From Micrococcales bacterium KH10 (lineage in GTDB: Bacteria > Actinomycetota > Actinomycetes > Actinomycetales > Cellulomonadaceae), in contig FZPE01000003.1 of assembly GCA_900188465.1 (NCBI GenBank), positions 186,001 through 250,000 of the forward strand: a stretch of DNA of 64,000 nt. Reading direction: 5' to 3'. Shown one piece after another: positions 8,953-20,600 of this stretch (its first letter is position 1; each line of letters starts with the position of its first letter). The position numbers were made by a program, and so were the translations under genes. The notes beneath the pieces were generated by a model. The model searched no databases and had not been told where the DNA came from. It worked only from the letters and a program-made list of their open reading frames with translations.

Positions 8953-11229
8953 TCAGGCCACCGAATGGGGCGAATCGGGCATGACCCGCGCGATTCTCGT
9001 TGCCAAGTCAAGGCCAAAGATGTCTTCGAGACATAGTTGCCTACCAGCACGATCCGCCAGCGGAATCCGCCAATTCGGGTATTCCTGATCGGTCCCCGGC
9101 TGATTCTGGGTGCGGCGCTCCCCCACCATGTCTGCCAGAGACACGCCCAACAACTGTGACGGTGTGCGAGTCAAATACTGGTGCAGTGCGACGACGAACT
9201 CGTCGATATTCTCATTCGACCCAGCCCCATCCGACTCGTCGCTATCAAGCAATCCATATTCGGTCAGTCGTTGCTTCATCGTCGCGATCTCACGCTGCGC
9301 GTGGGCCAACTCGTCCGCCATCGGCACGGTGAGCAGGCCCAACTCCTCACGAAGTTGGACGTGGTCACACTGCAGATACCCCGCCGTAGGAGGCAGATCG
9401 TGTGTGGTCACTGTCGCTAACACGCTGGTGCGGTAATGGTCGGCGTGCTTTGGGCTGCCATCCCATTCCGATTCGAACCACAGCACAGCGGTGCCGAGGA
9501 TTCCACGATCGGCGAGGTAGTCCGTGACCCAGTGCTCGAACGTTCCCAGGTCCTCTCCGATGACGACGACACCGGCTCGCTCTGCCTCCAAACACAGAAT
9601 GCCCACGAGCGCTTCGTGGTCATACCGCACGTAGGCGCCATCCTTCGCACCGTGACCGGCAGGAACCCACCACAACCGGAACAGGCCGATGATGTGATCA
9701 ATGCGCACGGCGCCGGCATTCCGAAAAACCGTGCGGAGCATGCCGCGGTATGCGGCGTAGCCCGTTGCGTCCAGGCGGTCGGGACGCCACGGAGGCTGGG
9801 ACCAGTCCTGACCCAATTGGTTATACATGTCCGGAGGCGCACCCACGCTGACACCGGAGGCGATCACATCTTGTTGCGACCAGGCGTCGGCACCATAGGG
9901 ATGTACTCCGACGGCAAGATCCTGCATGATGCCAATTGACATCCCTGCCGTACGTGCCGCGTGTTGTGCCGCGGCGCACTGGCCAAAGGCGATCCACTGC
10001 AACCACTTGTGGAACTCGATTTCGTCCGCGTGATCGCGAGATGCTTGACGTGACGCAGCCGTGTCGGGACTTTCAAATCCTTGTGGCCAGGTACGGCCTT
10101 CGTTGTGGATGTACAGAGTGCTCCACAGCGCGAAATCATCGAGGGCTTTGCCGTGTTCCTGGCAGAACCGGTCGAAGGCATCTTGACGTGCCGGGGTACG
10201 CGACACCGCAAAGACCGCACGCAGCGCGGCGAGTTTCGCATCCCAGGCAGTATCGCGGTCGATCAGAGTCTGGTCATCACCGTCAGCTGGAGTCACCTGG
10301 CCGGTAGTGAGTGATCCGGCCGCGTGCGGCACATCATCGGGCGGGGTGTTGTGCGACTGATAGTTCGTCCAATCAAAGAGTCTTGCGCGTTCAGCAGCAG
10401 GTAAATACGCGGCTTCACGGATTTCTTCGACTCGTATATACCAGGGGCTGATGAACCGGCGGGAAGTCGGCAGATACGGCGACGGCGTCAGCGGGCTGAT
10501 CGGTTCGACAGCGTGCACCGGGTTGATCAATACGAAATCAGCACCCCACGCAGTGTGTGACAGGTGTGCCAGGTCAGCAAGGTCAACGAAATCCCCCACA
10601 CCCCATGAACGCTTGGATCGCACCGAATACAGCTGGGTCATCACGCCCCAAGCCGTTTCAGGGGGCTGCGGTGCCCGGTGCGGCACAACCACAACAAGAC
10701 CACGGTGCACTCGTCCCGGTGTCTGTGCAATCAGGGTGTGGTAACCCAACGGCAAATCTGCGGGGAGCGCGAAGGTGGCGCGTCCGATCAACTTTCCATC
10801 AACGTATTGCGGCTCAACCCACACGTCACGTTGCTGCAATTGAATCCGCTGTGTCGAATCTTCTAGGTCGATGTAGACATCTACCGGGTCACCGTGATCG
10901 AGGTGCACTGGGATATCTCGTCCATGCCCCTCTCGCACGATCGATGTCGGCGGGACGGGCTGGCGCCACGGCCGATTCGGCGTCTCGGCCAACGCATCCT
11001 CGACACTGGCTGCGGTGCTGGCGTCAATCTCAAAGACCGCCAGTACGGCAACGAGCGCCTCGGGCGATACTTGATTCGTGTCGCCCGAGTGGCCCTGGTA
11101 GGAGGTTTGGATCCCATAGGCTTCCGCGAGCGCGACGAGGCGATCGTAGGATGCTGGCTGTGTTGACGAAGGCTGCTCCACAGCACGAATCTTGCCAGAT
11201 GACCACCGGGGCGTGCGCATCGTGTCCAC
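8953..11229 (-). CDS. malQ: 4-alpha-glucanotransferase (amylomaltase, GH77)
   Basis: Transfers alpha-1,4-glucan segments between maltodextrins, releasing glucose, in glycogen/maltodextrin metabolism. The 758-residue protein carries an N-terminal beta-sandwich region typical of MalQ and then the GH77 barrel: nucleophile Asp in VRIDHIIGLFRLWWVP near residue 508, acid/base Glu in VIGEDLGT near 557 and the third carboxylate in THDLPPT near 608. Start is GTG at 11229 or ATG three codons later at 11220; GGGACGG lies upstream of both. Divergent from mscS with a gap of about 50 bases. Confidence 0.95.
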   Translation of the reverse strand: MDTMRTPRWSSGKIRAVEQPSSTQPASYDRLVALAEAYGIQTSYQGHSGDTNQVSPEALVAVLAVFEIDASTAASVEDALAETPNRPWRQPVPPTSIVREGHGRDIPVHLDHGDPVDVYIDLEDSTQRIQLQQRDVWVEPQYVDGKLIGRATFALPADLPLGYHTLIAQTPGRVHRGLVVVVPHRAPQPPETAWGVMTQLYSVRSKRSWGVGDFVDLADLAHLSHTAWGADFVLINPVHAVEPISPLTPSPYLPTSRRFISPWYIRVEEIREAAYLPAAERARLFDWTNYQSHNTPPDDVPHAAGSLTTGQVTPADGDDQTLIDRDTAWDAKLAALRAVFAVSRTPARQDAFDRFCQEHGKALDDFALWSTLYIHNEGRTWPQGFESPDTAASRQASRDHADEIEFHKWLQWIAFGQCAAAQHAARTAGMSIGIMQDLAVGVHPYGADAWSQQDVIASGVSVGAPPDMYNQLGQDWSQPPWRPDRLDATGYAAYRGMLRTVFRNAGAVRIDHIIGLFRLWWVPAGHGAKDGAYVRYDHEALVGILCLEAERAGVVVIGEDLGTFEHWVTDYLADRGILGTAVLWFESEWDGSPKHADHYRTSVLATVTTHDLPPTAGYLQCDHVQLREELGLLTVPMADELAHAQREIATMKQRLTEYGLLDSDESDGAGSNENIDEFVVALHQYLTRTPSQLLGVSLADMVGERRTQNQPGTDQEYPNWRIPLADRAGRQLCLEDIFGLDLATRIARVMPDSPHSVA

Positions 11230-11283
11230 TAATCCGTCCCGCGATCAGTCAACTCGCGTCGAAGAACGTTAGCCTTGATAACC

Positions 11284-12279
11284 ATGGGTGTGTTTGAAAT
11301 GGTCACATTGCCGGCTGTAGCAACTGATGCAGCAGCCATCCTGCGATCAGACCTGGCGGCTGACGGTGATAGTTTCGTCGCAGAAGTGCCGAAGTGGCTC
11401 AGCGACACGGGCAGCTGGCTGATTGGAGTACCGCTGCGCATCGTGTTGATCGTCGTGGTGTCTTTGCTGCTCCTCGCAGTGGTTCACCGCGCGATCAAGG
11501 TAGTCACAGAACGAGTCTTGCGCGGCAAGAGTCACAAGCCAGTCCTCGCGCGGACCGAGATCGGGGCCGCACTGCTCGACACCGCCACGCTGGAGTCACC
11601 CCGGCGGGAACAGCGGATTCGCACCTTGGGCTCGGTACTGCGTTCGACGTCGAATATTCTCGTCACCGGTATCGCGGTCCTGCTTGTTCTGGACGAGTTG
11701 GGCATCAACATCGCTCCTCTGGTCGCCTCGGCGGGAATCGTCGGCGTGGCGCTCGGTTTCGGCGCGCAATCCCTGGTCAAAGACTTCCTGTCCGGTGTCT
11801 TCCTGCTGATGGAGGACCAGTACGGGGTGGGCGACCTGGTTCAGATCGGTGATGTGACGGGAACAGTCGAATCGGTTGCCTTGCGGGTGACACGCTTGCG
11901 TGACGTTGACGGTGTGCTGTGGATCATCCGCAATGGCGAGATTCTCAACGTCGGCAATAAGACTCAAGGCTGGGCGCGGGCATCGGTGGCAATCCGTGTC
12001 CCCTACGACGCCAACCTGCCGATAGTGTACGAGGCGCTTCAGCAGGCCGCTGATGATGTGATGGAAGACGAGTCTCTCAGCGGTGCTTTTCAAAGTCCGC
12101 CGACCGTTGGCGGCATCGAGAACATGACCTCGCAGTCCCTGACCATTCGTGTCGCTGCGCGCACCGATCCTGCCAAGGTGTGGCCGGTGACCGTTGCGCT
12201 CCGAGAGCGCATTCGCGAGATCATCGACGAACGCAAGATCCCGCTGGCGCCCGACGTCCCACCGGGCCTGTTGGCGTGA
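11284..12279 (+). CDS. mscS: Small-conductance mechanosensitive channel (MscS family)
   Basis: Osmotic release valve in the cytoplasmic membrane. About 331 residues: three N-terminal membrane helices, with the pore helix GVALGFGAQSLVKDFLSG near residues 152-170, then a cytoplasmic beta domain (DLVQIGDVTGTVE) and alpha/beta domain. Size and layout match classical MscS with no extra domains. ATG at 11284 is chosen; an in-frame TTG at 11275 is possible and neither has a strong ribosome site. It precedes glbO by about 57 bases. Confidence 0.9.
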   Translation: MGVFEMVTLPAVATDAAAILRSDLAADGDSFVAEVPKWLSDTGSWLIGVPLRIVLIVVVSLLLLAVVHRAIKVVTERVLRGKSHKPVLARTEIGAALLDTATLESPRREQRIRTLGSVLRSTSNILVTGIAVLLVLDELGINIAPLVASAGIVGVALGFGAQSLVKDFLSGVFLLMEDQYGVGDLVQIGDVTGTVESVALRVTRLRDVDGVLWIIRNGEILNVGNKTQGWARASVAIRVPYDANLPIVYEALQQAADDVMEDESLSGAFQSPPTVGGIENMTSQSLTIRVAARTDPAKVWPVTVALRERIREIIDERKIPLAPDVPPGLLA

Positions 12280-12336
12280 ACTCCAAGGTGCCGCCGGAGG
12301 CGGTTTTGCTCCAGTGGATCATGGGATGATGATTTG

Positions 12337-12834
12337 ATGGCTACCGACGATAATGTTGCGGCACCGCACGACGCCTTCGAGACGTTCTACGACAAGATCG
12401 GCGGACGAGCGACCTTTGAGCGCCTAGTCCAGAAGTTCTACGAGGGTGTCGCTGCCGATGAGGTGTTACGCCCGATGTATCCCGAGGCCGATCTTGGCCC
12501 GGCTGCTGACCGGCTGCGCATGTTCTTGGAGCAGTACTGGGGCGGACCGCGCGCCTATGTCGAACAACGTGGTCACCCGCGGTTACGGATGCGCCATCAG
12601 CCCTTCCGGATCAACCCGGACGCTCGTGACCGATGGTTGAAACACATGAAGGCAGCGGTAGATTCGATTGACCTGTCCCCTGCCGACCATGCGGTGCTGT
12701 GGGATTACCTGGACCGAGCCGCCCACTCGCTGGTGAACACCTTTGAGTCGACGCCCAGCGTTGCGGTCAACCTGCCTCTTGCCGACGATACCGGCGGGCC
12801 TGTGGCCGACACCAGATCTGACGGCTCTCGCTGA
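12337..12834 (+). CDS. glbO: Group II truncated haemoglobin
   Basis: Haem protein of the 2-on-2 globin fold, expected to bind O2 or detoxify NO. The globin core spans residues 15-140: [19 protein letters not shown] at the N-terminus, LEQYWGGP containing the group II Trp-Gly motif, and RMRHQPFRI with the proximal His. A 25-residue polar tail extends past the core. ATG at 12337 is taken rather than the TTG just before it. Neighbouring tesB follows on the same strand, as also occurs in other actinobacteria. Confidence 0.93.
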   Translation: MATDDNVAAPHDAFETFYDKIGGRATFERLVQKFYEGVAADEVLRPMYPEADLGPAADRLRMFLEQYWGGPRAYVEQRGHPRLRMRHQPFRINPDARDRWLKHMKAAVDSIDLSPADHAVLWDYLDRAAHSLVNTFESTPSVAVNLPLADDTGGPVADTRSDGSR

Positions 12835-12875
12835 CAACACTGACGCGATATCAGCGCCTGCGGAAAGGAACTACA

Positions 12876-13799
12876 TTGTCATCGCCTGGAGATCAGTCTC
12901 GCCCGTTGCACACCGGTGACCCGGAGGCGCCTTTGGAGCAGCTTTGGCGTGTGCTGACCCTAGAGCCCACCACGACTGCCGATGGCAGGGCACACGATGC
13001 ACAGGTGTTTTCCGGGATCTCGTTGCATCAGCCCACCGGACGAGTCTATGGCGGGCAAGTCTTGGCCCAGGCGTTGCTGGCGGCGGGTACCACCGCCCCG
13101 GCTAGTAGGTTGCCGCATTCGATTCACGGATATTTCATGCGAGCCGGATCGATTGACAAGTCGCTGACCTTTGGGGTGGATGTGTTGCGTGACGGCGGCT
13201 CTTTTTCCACTCGGCGCACGCACGCTTATCAAGACGGCGAGCCGATCTTGTCAACCGTGGTCTCGTTTCAGGAACAGCAGCCTGGTATCGAGTTGTCCCC
13301 CGTGATGCCGGACGCTCCTGACCCGCTGTCGCTTCAGTCTGTGGCTGAGCATTTAGCGGGCATTGACCATCCTGCCGCGGCCTTCCTTGCCAGCGAATCG
13401 CCCTTTGACATCCGCTATGTGGGTCAACCGATTCTGCTTGCTCCCGATCCCGACCCGCAGCCACGGCAGTTGGTGTGGCTGCGTTCCAAGGGCTCGGCCG
13501 ATGTCAGCCAGCTGTTGCACCGGGCAGCACTCGTCTATGCCTGCGATCAGCTGATCTTGGAGCCGGTGTTGCGCGGAGCAGGGCTGTGCTGGTTGACCCC
13601 CGGGCTGAATCTGGCCAGCCTCGATCACGCGATGTGGTGGCACCGTGATGTGCACATTGACGAGTGGCTGCTGTTCGATCTGCAGGCCGAGTTCGCTGCG
13701 GGCGGTCGTGGTTTGGGCAGTGCCAACGTGTTCGCGTCGGACGGCACGCATGTCGCTTCGATCCGGCAAGAAGGCATGATCCGGGTACCTGCCGCTTAG
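12876..13799 (+). CDS. tesB: Acyl-CoA thioesterase II
   Basis: Hydrolyses medium and long acyl-CoAs. 307 residues forming two hotdog domains; N-terminal IHGYFMRAGS and C-terminal LDHAMWWHRD match TesB, the latter carrying the catalytic Asp. Initiation is at TTG 12876, justified by GGAAAGGAA upstream and the absence of a later suitable start. It lies 41 bases after glbO and is probably cotranscribed. Confidence 0.93.
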   Translation: MSSPGDQSRPLHTGDPEAPLEQLWRVLTLEPTTTADGRAHDAQVFSGISLHQPTGRVYGGQVLAQALLAAGTTAPASRLPHSIHGYFMRAGSIDKSLTFGVDVLRDGGSFSTRRTHAYQDGEPILSTVVSFQEQQPGIELSPVMPDAPDPLSLQSVAEHLAGIDHPAAAFLASESPFDIRYVGQPILLAPDPDPQPRQLVWLRSKGSADVSQLLHRAALVYACDQLILEPVLRGAGLCWLTPGLNLASLDHAMWWHRDVHIDEWLLFDLQAEFAAGGRGLGSANVFASDGTHVASIRQEGMIRVPAA

Positions 13800-13861
13800 C
13801 CGGGCGGCCGCCCCAGCATCCTATTGCCGCAGTGAAACTTTCCTGTTGCCGGGAAACCGTC

Positions 13862-13881
13862 GGGTTGAGCCTGTCGAAACC
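13862..13881. repeat. Short interspersed motif (GGTTTCGACAGGCTCAACC type)
   Basis: Between the convergent tesB and thioesterase genes the minus strand reads GGTTTCGACAGGCTCAACC, a motif I recall as scattered through many actinobacterial intergenic regions. Only one copy is visible in this window, so its repeat status needs the whole genome. Confidence 0.35.
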
Positions 13882-13932
13882 AAACCGTCGACTCGGAAGC
13901 AGACACCTGCGGCACTTTGACCCCAGACGAGA

Positions 13933-14499
13933 TTAGCGGCGGAAGACGAGTGGCGCCGCAGTCGCCTGCTGCCACACGGCGCGCTCTTGTGGGGTGATGC
14001 GTCGTGGCCGGTTGGTTTCCGGATCGATCATGACCAACACGGTACGAGCGTTCACGCAGACTGTGTCGCCGTCGATCACCTGGTAGTCCAAGTCGATGCT
14101 GGCGCCGCCGATGGTGGATATCCACAGGTCGATGCGCGCCGGTTCACGTTTATGTCCCAGCGGTGCGACGTACTCAATATGGTGGCTGGCCACGAAGGTG
14201 AGCGTCGATCCCGTGGTTCCTGCCCCGAGGATGGCGGTGGGCAACTCGTGATCGATGTGATGTCCGGCTTCGACCCGCTCTTCAGCGGTACGGTCCTGCG
14301 ACTCCGGATGTTTCGGATCAATCTCATCTGAATCAGGCGTGGGCGTCGGTTTGCTCCAGAACGCGGCGATGCGCGCTTCTTCGAGCAAGGAGAACATCGC
14401 GACATTATTGACGTGCCCGTAGGGGTCGAGGTCACCCCAGCGCACGGGCACGTGCACCGTTTGTTTAGCCACGAAAGTACCGTCCCACCCCGTCGTCAC
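13933..14499 (-). CDS. Acyl-CoA thioesterase, YbgC/4HBT hotdog family
   Basis: A 188-residue single hotdog protein. VRWGDLDPYGHVNN near residues 18-31 carries the catalytic Asp of the 4HBT/YbgC class and SHHIEYVAPLGHKREP forms the long central strand. A 30-residue insert rich in acidic residues separates the first helix from the second half. Substrate unknown. Start appears to be GTG at 14499. Convergent with tesB, another thioesterase. Confidence 0.85.
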   Translation of the reverse strand: MTTGWDGTFVAKQTVHVPVRWGDLDPYGHVNNVAMFSLLEEARIAAFWSKPTPTPDSDEIDPKHPESQDRTAEERVEAGHHIDHELPTAILGAGTTGSTLTFVASHHIEYVAPLGHKREPARIDLWISTIGGASIDLDYQVIDGDTVCVNARTVLVMIDPETNRPRRITPQERAVWQQATAAPLVFRR

Positions 14500-14550
14500 T
14501 AAGTTAGAGCCGTTCCGTCCGGTTCTATTTCACATCCGGTTGGCAGTCGA

Positions 14551-16233
<1,683 letters not shown>

Positions 16234-16435
16234 AGATTTCCCTTGCCTCGTGTGATGTGTCGGTCTGCCTCGCGTACTCAAATGCCAGTTAGTGCTCTAG
16301 CTGGCGGAGTCTCGCGCTGATTAGGCGATCTAGGTATCGGGACGCCAGTTCCTTCCGCCCGGAAGTCTGGTGGTCCAACCATTGATCATACGCGTTCAAC
16401 TGAGAATTGGGCATATCCAGTGCTGGTATGGGAAT

Positions 16436-16479
16436 GGGCGGGTCGGCTCTGGCCCTGATCTGTCAGAGCCGACCCGCCC
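16436..16479. terminator. GC-rich hairpin downstream of ssb
   Basis: A perfect 16-bp stem (16436-16451 with 16464-16479) and a 12-base loop lie about 40 bases after the ssb stop in the ssb direction. There is no T-run. The rest of the 16282-16518 gap shows no coding capacity; it must also contain the ettA promoter. Confidence 0.6.
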
Positions 16480-16518
16480 GTTGCTAGACGAAGGATGAGC
16501 ACCCCGTGGCACTCTTGC

Positions 16519-17085
16519 CTACGCCGTGGTCGACAACCGGGTGTCATCCACCAGTTCGGTCCTGAACTGGGCAGCGAGGGCCTTATCGGTGAGCCCTTCG
16601 TCCTCCAATCCCTCGATCGTGTCGGGCACATCGCCGTCATCGTCTTGAGCAATCGTCGGTGTCGAAGCGCTCGGGTCGTCAACACCATCCGCGCTGACCG
16701 GTGCTGCCTCCAGGTCACGAGCCGTTCGTTTAAAGTACGTCGTGCCGAAGGACAGGTCCGGTGCGATGGACTCCGCATCGATTTTCATCGTTGAAACCCG
16801 TCCGCCGTCTTGTGCTGTCCATTCGTCAAGCCAAGGGTGGCCGATCACGATGACGGGATCAGATCTGCGGATAGATTCGGCCACGTTAGCGGCGTGGTCA
16901 CCCCAGATCTGCACCGTGTACCAGGTGGTTTTCGAATCAGACCAGGTCCCAGTTTCAGGGTCGCGCCGTCGAACCGAATCAGCGATCCGGAAAGTGGTCA
17001 CGGCTTTTCCATCTGGCATTTTGCGGTATTCCGGGGTGGTTCCCACCCAACCACGGATCGTGAGCAACGAGCGTTGAATAGCCAT
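16519..17085 (-). CDS. ssb: Single-stranded DNA-binding protein without the acidic tip
   Basis: OB-fold protein of 188 residues. Residues 1-110 match SSB (TIRGWVGTTPEYR, FRIADSVRRRD, TWYTVQIWGDHAANVAES, VIVIGHPWLDEW). The remaining 75 residues are an acidic low-complexity tail, but it ends TRLSTTA instead of the DDDIPF-like tip that recruits repair partners. It may be an accessory SSB paralogue; the main ssb of actinobacteria is usually next to rpsF and rpsR, which are absent here. ATG at 17085 is preceded by GGAGA; the longer ORF upstream lacks support. Confidence 0.85.
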   Translation of the reverse strand: MAIQRSLLTIRGWVGTTPEYRKMPDGKAVTTFRIADSVRRRDPETGTWSDSKTTWYTVQIWGDHAANVAESIRRSDPVIVIGHPWLDEWTAQDGGRVSTMKIDAESIAPDLSFGTTYFKRTARDLEAAPVSADGVDDPSASTPTIAQDDDGDVPDTIEGLEDEGLTDKALAAQFRTELVDDTRLSTTA

Positions 17086-17259
17086 GTGAGTCTCCAAAAG
17101 GTCTTGCACACCTGGTGTGTGCTGCACTTTCGATCCTGCTCACCACTGGGGTGGCGTGCAGCGTCAAACAGGCATTGTGGATAACTCATTGGGATGGATC
17201 TTGGTCCATCACCTGAGCCGTGGCACCACATCGGTCCAAGACATCGGTAAGATTTACCT

Positions 17260-17335
<76 letters not shown>

Positions 17336-17376
17336 CACTGAACAGCGCTCTTGAATCGACGGCTTGTTGCTCTTAA

Positions 17377-17538
17377 CGTGCTGGTCCAGCAGTCCGAGTC
17401 TCGTTGACACGATCATCGGGGACGACCAAGGGTAAGACCCAAGTACCTGGATCCAAGGTGAAGTACCGGTGGTTCATCGGCAACAAGAAGGTCAAAGGCA
17501 AGAAAAGCGCCAAGAAGACTCCGAAGATCCGCCGATAA
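17377..17538 (+). pseudogene. C-terminal relic of a lysine-rich surface-protein repeat domain
   Basis: A 53-codon open segment without a start encodes a basic Ig-like repeat end (VRVSLTRSSGTTKGKTQ, then KVKYRWFIGNKKVKGK, ending PKIRR-stop). It resembles the terminal repeats of actinobacterial secreted proteins and, loosely, the lysine-rich C-terminus of the protein encoded opposite at 17697. It follows tRNA-Arg closely and has no upstream gene, so it is probably the left-over 3' end of a deleted gene. The remainder of 17336-17696 shows nothing recognisable. Confidence 0.5.
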
Positions 17539-17696
17539 CGCGGCAGACCCAGCAACGACGTTCGGTGTGCGTGGCGTAGACCACGCACCCCGAGCTTTAT
17601 CACTGCCACCTATATTGACGAGGCCGTTTTGCCTGACATCACGGTTTCAGGAGACCGAAGGTGTGGGGCGACATTAAGTCGCCCCACACCCTGACA

Positions 17697-20600
17697 TCAC
17701 CGGCGTTTGAGGGTGATGGTTTTCGAGGTCTTGCCGGCCGTGGTCGCTTTGGACTTGGGCACATACTTGACCTTGACCTTGACCTTCTTCCCCTTGGCGA
17801 ACTTGGCCTTGATCGTCACCTTCGCCTTACCCTTGGTAAACGCCTTGAGTTTGACAGTCTTGACGCGCTTCTTACCCACAAACACGCGCACCTTGCCCTT
17901 CGTGGCCCGACCATCGCTCAACTTCGCAGAGATCCGCACCCGCACCACAAACTTCTTCCCAGGCTTAAACCTCTTCTTCCCCGCAACCTTGAGCACCGCC
18001 ACACGCGCCTTACCCGACGACACCGCAGGCGAGACCGGCACCAAACCAGCCACCGCAGCACTCACACTCGCCACCACACCATCAACTTGCACCTGCGTGA
18101 CGTTCGGATCAGACAACACCTGACGTGCCTCGGTGAGCACACTTTGCAAACGGCTCCACGACGCTGCCGTATACCGGCCACCCGCATTCGAGACCGCCAC
18201 CGCACTGGCATACACCGCCTGCAACACACCCTTATCCACCGGCATAGGCACAAGCTCAAGCCCAGCAACCGCCTCGGTCAACGCCACCACAGCAGCATCA
18301 ACCTGCCCCTGCGTCACGCCCGGATCAACCAACACCCCTTGCGCCGCAGCAATCGCAGACTCCAACACCGCCCACGACTGCCCCGTATACCGACCATCCG
18401 CATTCGACAACCCACCAACACCATCCAACACACCACGCAACACCAACACATTGACGTTCTCGGCGCGAGGTTGTAGTCCATCAAGCGCAGATTGCAGTGC
18501 AGACAGCGCAGCATCGAGTTGAGGCTGAGTCACGTCTTCACGGTCGATCAGGACATCCTTTGCTGCGTTAAGAGCCACAGTCAAAGCCTCGACAGAAGCC
18601 GGAGTGAACCCGTCCAGTTTTCCTGTCAGTCCGTCAACGACCTCAATCAGGGTTTCGAGCACCACCGGGTCACCACGATGCTCCAGTTGTGCGATGGCCT
18701 CGGTCAAGGAAACCCGGGCGGCATCCAAATCCTCTTGAGTTACGTCCTCAGTTTCCAGTAGGTCGATTGCCAGGACACGAGCACTTTCAAGGGCAGCCCA
18801 GGAACTGGTCGTATATGACGTCTCGTCCAACCCTTCTACCTGATCAAGAACCTCGGCCAACTCGGACCGGTCGACGAGAGCCCCGTAGACCTCAAACTCC
18901 CATACCGAGATGCCGCCATAGTTGCTCCTGGGCATATTGGCCAGCCGCACATAGCGCGCTCGCACCGGATCGAAGTCAAGGTCTTGGAATTCACCGGGAA
19001 TCGAACTACCGGATACTACCGTTGTCCAAGAGTCCGAGGACGAGGCGCGCACCTGGAGATCGAACGAGGGTGGCGCGGCAACCTCCCACAAAACGGTGGC
19101 GCTTTCAATGGTCTTGACATCACCAAGGTCCACTTCCAAACTGGCCCGGGCATCCGCAGACATGGAACCGGATGACCACCGAGTGGTGTAGTCACCGTCA
19201 TTCGCACCTACAGCGGCAAGTTCAGATTGGCTCGCCGTAATCGGTCGCCCCTGGGCAAGGTTCGGGTTGTCCTGACCGGTGATGTCAACGAAGTACTCGC
19301 CCGAGATACCGCTGCCGTCTACCGACTTGGCCACCACCATGACTCGTCCGTTGCCCTGCGGCAACAATCTGCCCGTGGAGTCAATCTCGGCGAGGGTGGT
19401 TTCCTCTCCGTCCTCGTCGTAGACATACCACTCAACGCGCTGATCAGTCGCATCGCCAGGGCTTGCCACCGCACTCATCTGCAATGGCCGGTGTCGTCTA
19501 GTGATTTCGGTGGCGCCTTCCTCGGCACTAACGCTGATCGACGTCACCGGTTGGGTGATGTTGTACGAGCCGTCGATGGAGAGCTCGTAAATCGAAATAC
19601 CCCAGCCACTGTTGTGCATCGCGTCGGTATACATCCGCACGTAACGAACGCCATCTGGTTCGGCCTGCTGCAGCGCCGCAAGGCTGTCCTCGCTGACACG
19701 GGTTATCGCATGATTCGATAGCGACTGGTTGGTGAAGACCTGAATGTCAGTCCACGTCGATGCGTCATTCGAATATTGGATCCGGAAGTCCTTGGCGTAG
19801 GCGGCTTCCCACTCCACCGTGATCAAACTGAGCTCAGCGGGGTTGAGCAGGTCGATGTAGGCCCACGGGTGGCCGTCGTTGCCGGTACCGGACTTGCCGT
19901 TCCAGCGTGTGCCGGTGTCACCGTCGTTGATTCGCTCCTTCGCCTGATCAATGGTGTCGGAAACAGTGACAGGTTTGTTCACTGACAAGTACGCCAGGGT
20001 CTGTCCGGTAAGCGTGACCTGCAGTTCGCTGTAGAGCCCCGACCCGTCGGTCGCGGTCGCCCGCACCAAGATCTGTCCATTCTTTGCCGGGGTCAGTACG
20101 CCTTGAGAGGTGATCGTCGCCTTGGTGGTCGGTTGTCCGTCAGGGTCGGTGACCGTCCAGATCACGTCCTTGCTGATCGCTGTCTCGGGCGCAACCTCGG
20201 CACTGTATTGAGTCGCTGCTCCTCTGCTCGCGATTGACGTTGGGCCAGTAATGGAAACATGTTCGACCGGGTCCGATCCCGGCAGCGGCAGGGTATCCGC
20301 GGTGGAGTGACTGATCAAAGCACCGCCGATTGTGGTCGTACCCGCACTGACGACAGGATCAGGGCTGTTCGGTGGCAACAGGACGATCACCGTTGCCGAA
20401 TCGCCGAGCATCTTGAAGGTTTGCGTACCGGTGACGTTCTTGGCCAGGTAGATTCCCTTGGTGGAGTCGAAGATGTCGCGGGCCGTGGACCCGACGTCTA
20501 TCTGCACGTCCTTGACCGTCTGGTACGGGTTGTAGTAGAGCCACGTCGGGTACTTCACGGCCTTGGCGTCGCTGACACCATCGGTGAAGTAGTCGGTCTT

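Noticed and set aside
9000-10866. Several plus-strand ORFs inside malQ
   Set aside because: All lie antisense to intact GH77 coding sequence and contain no domains.
17373-17609. Minus-strand 78-codon ORF after tRNA-Arg
   Set aside because: The plus strand carries the coherent lysine-rich repeat relic; the minus product looks random.
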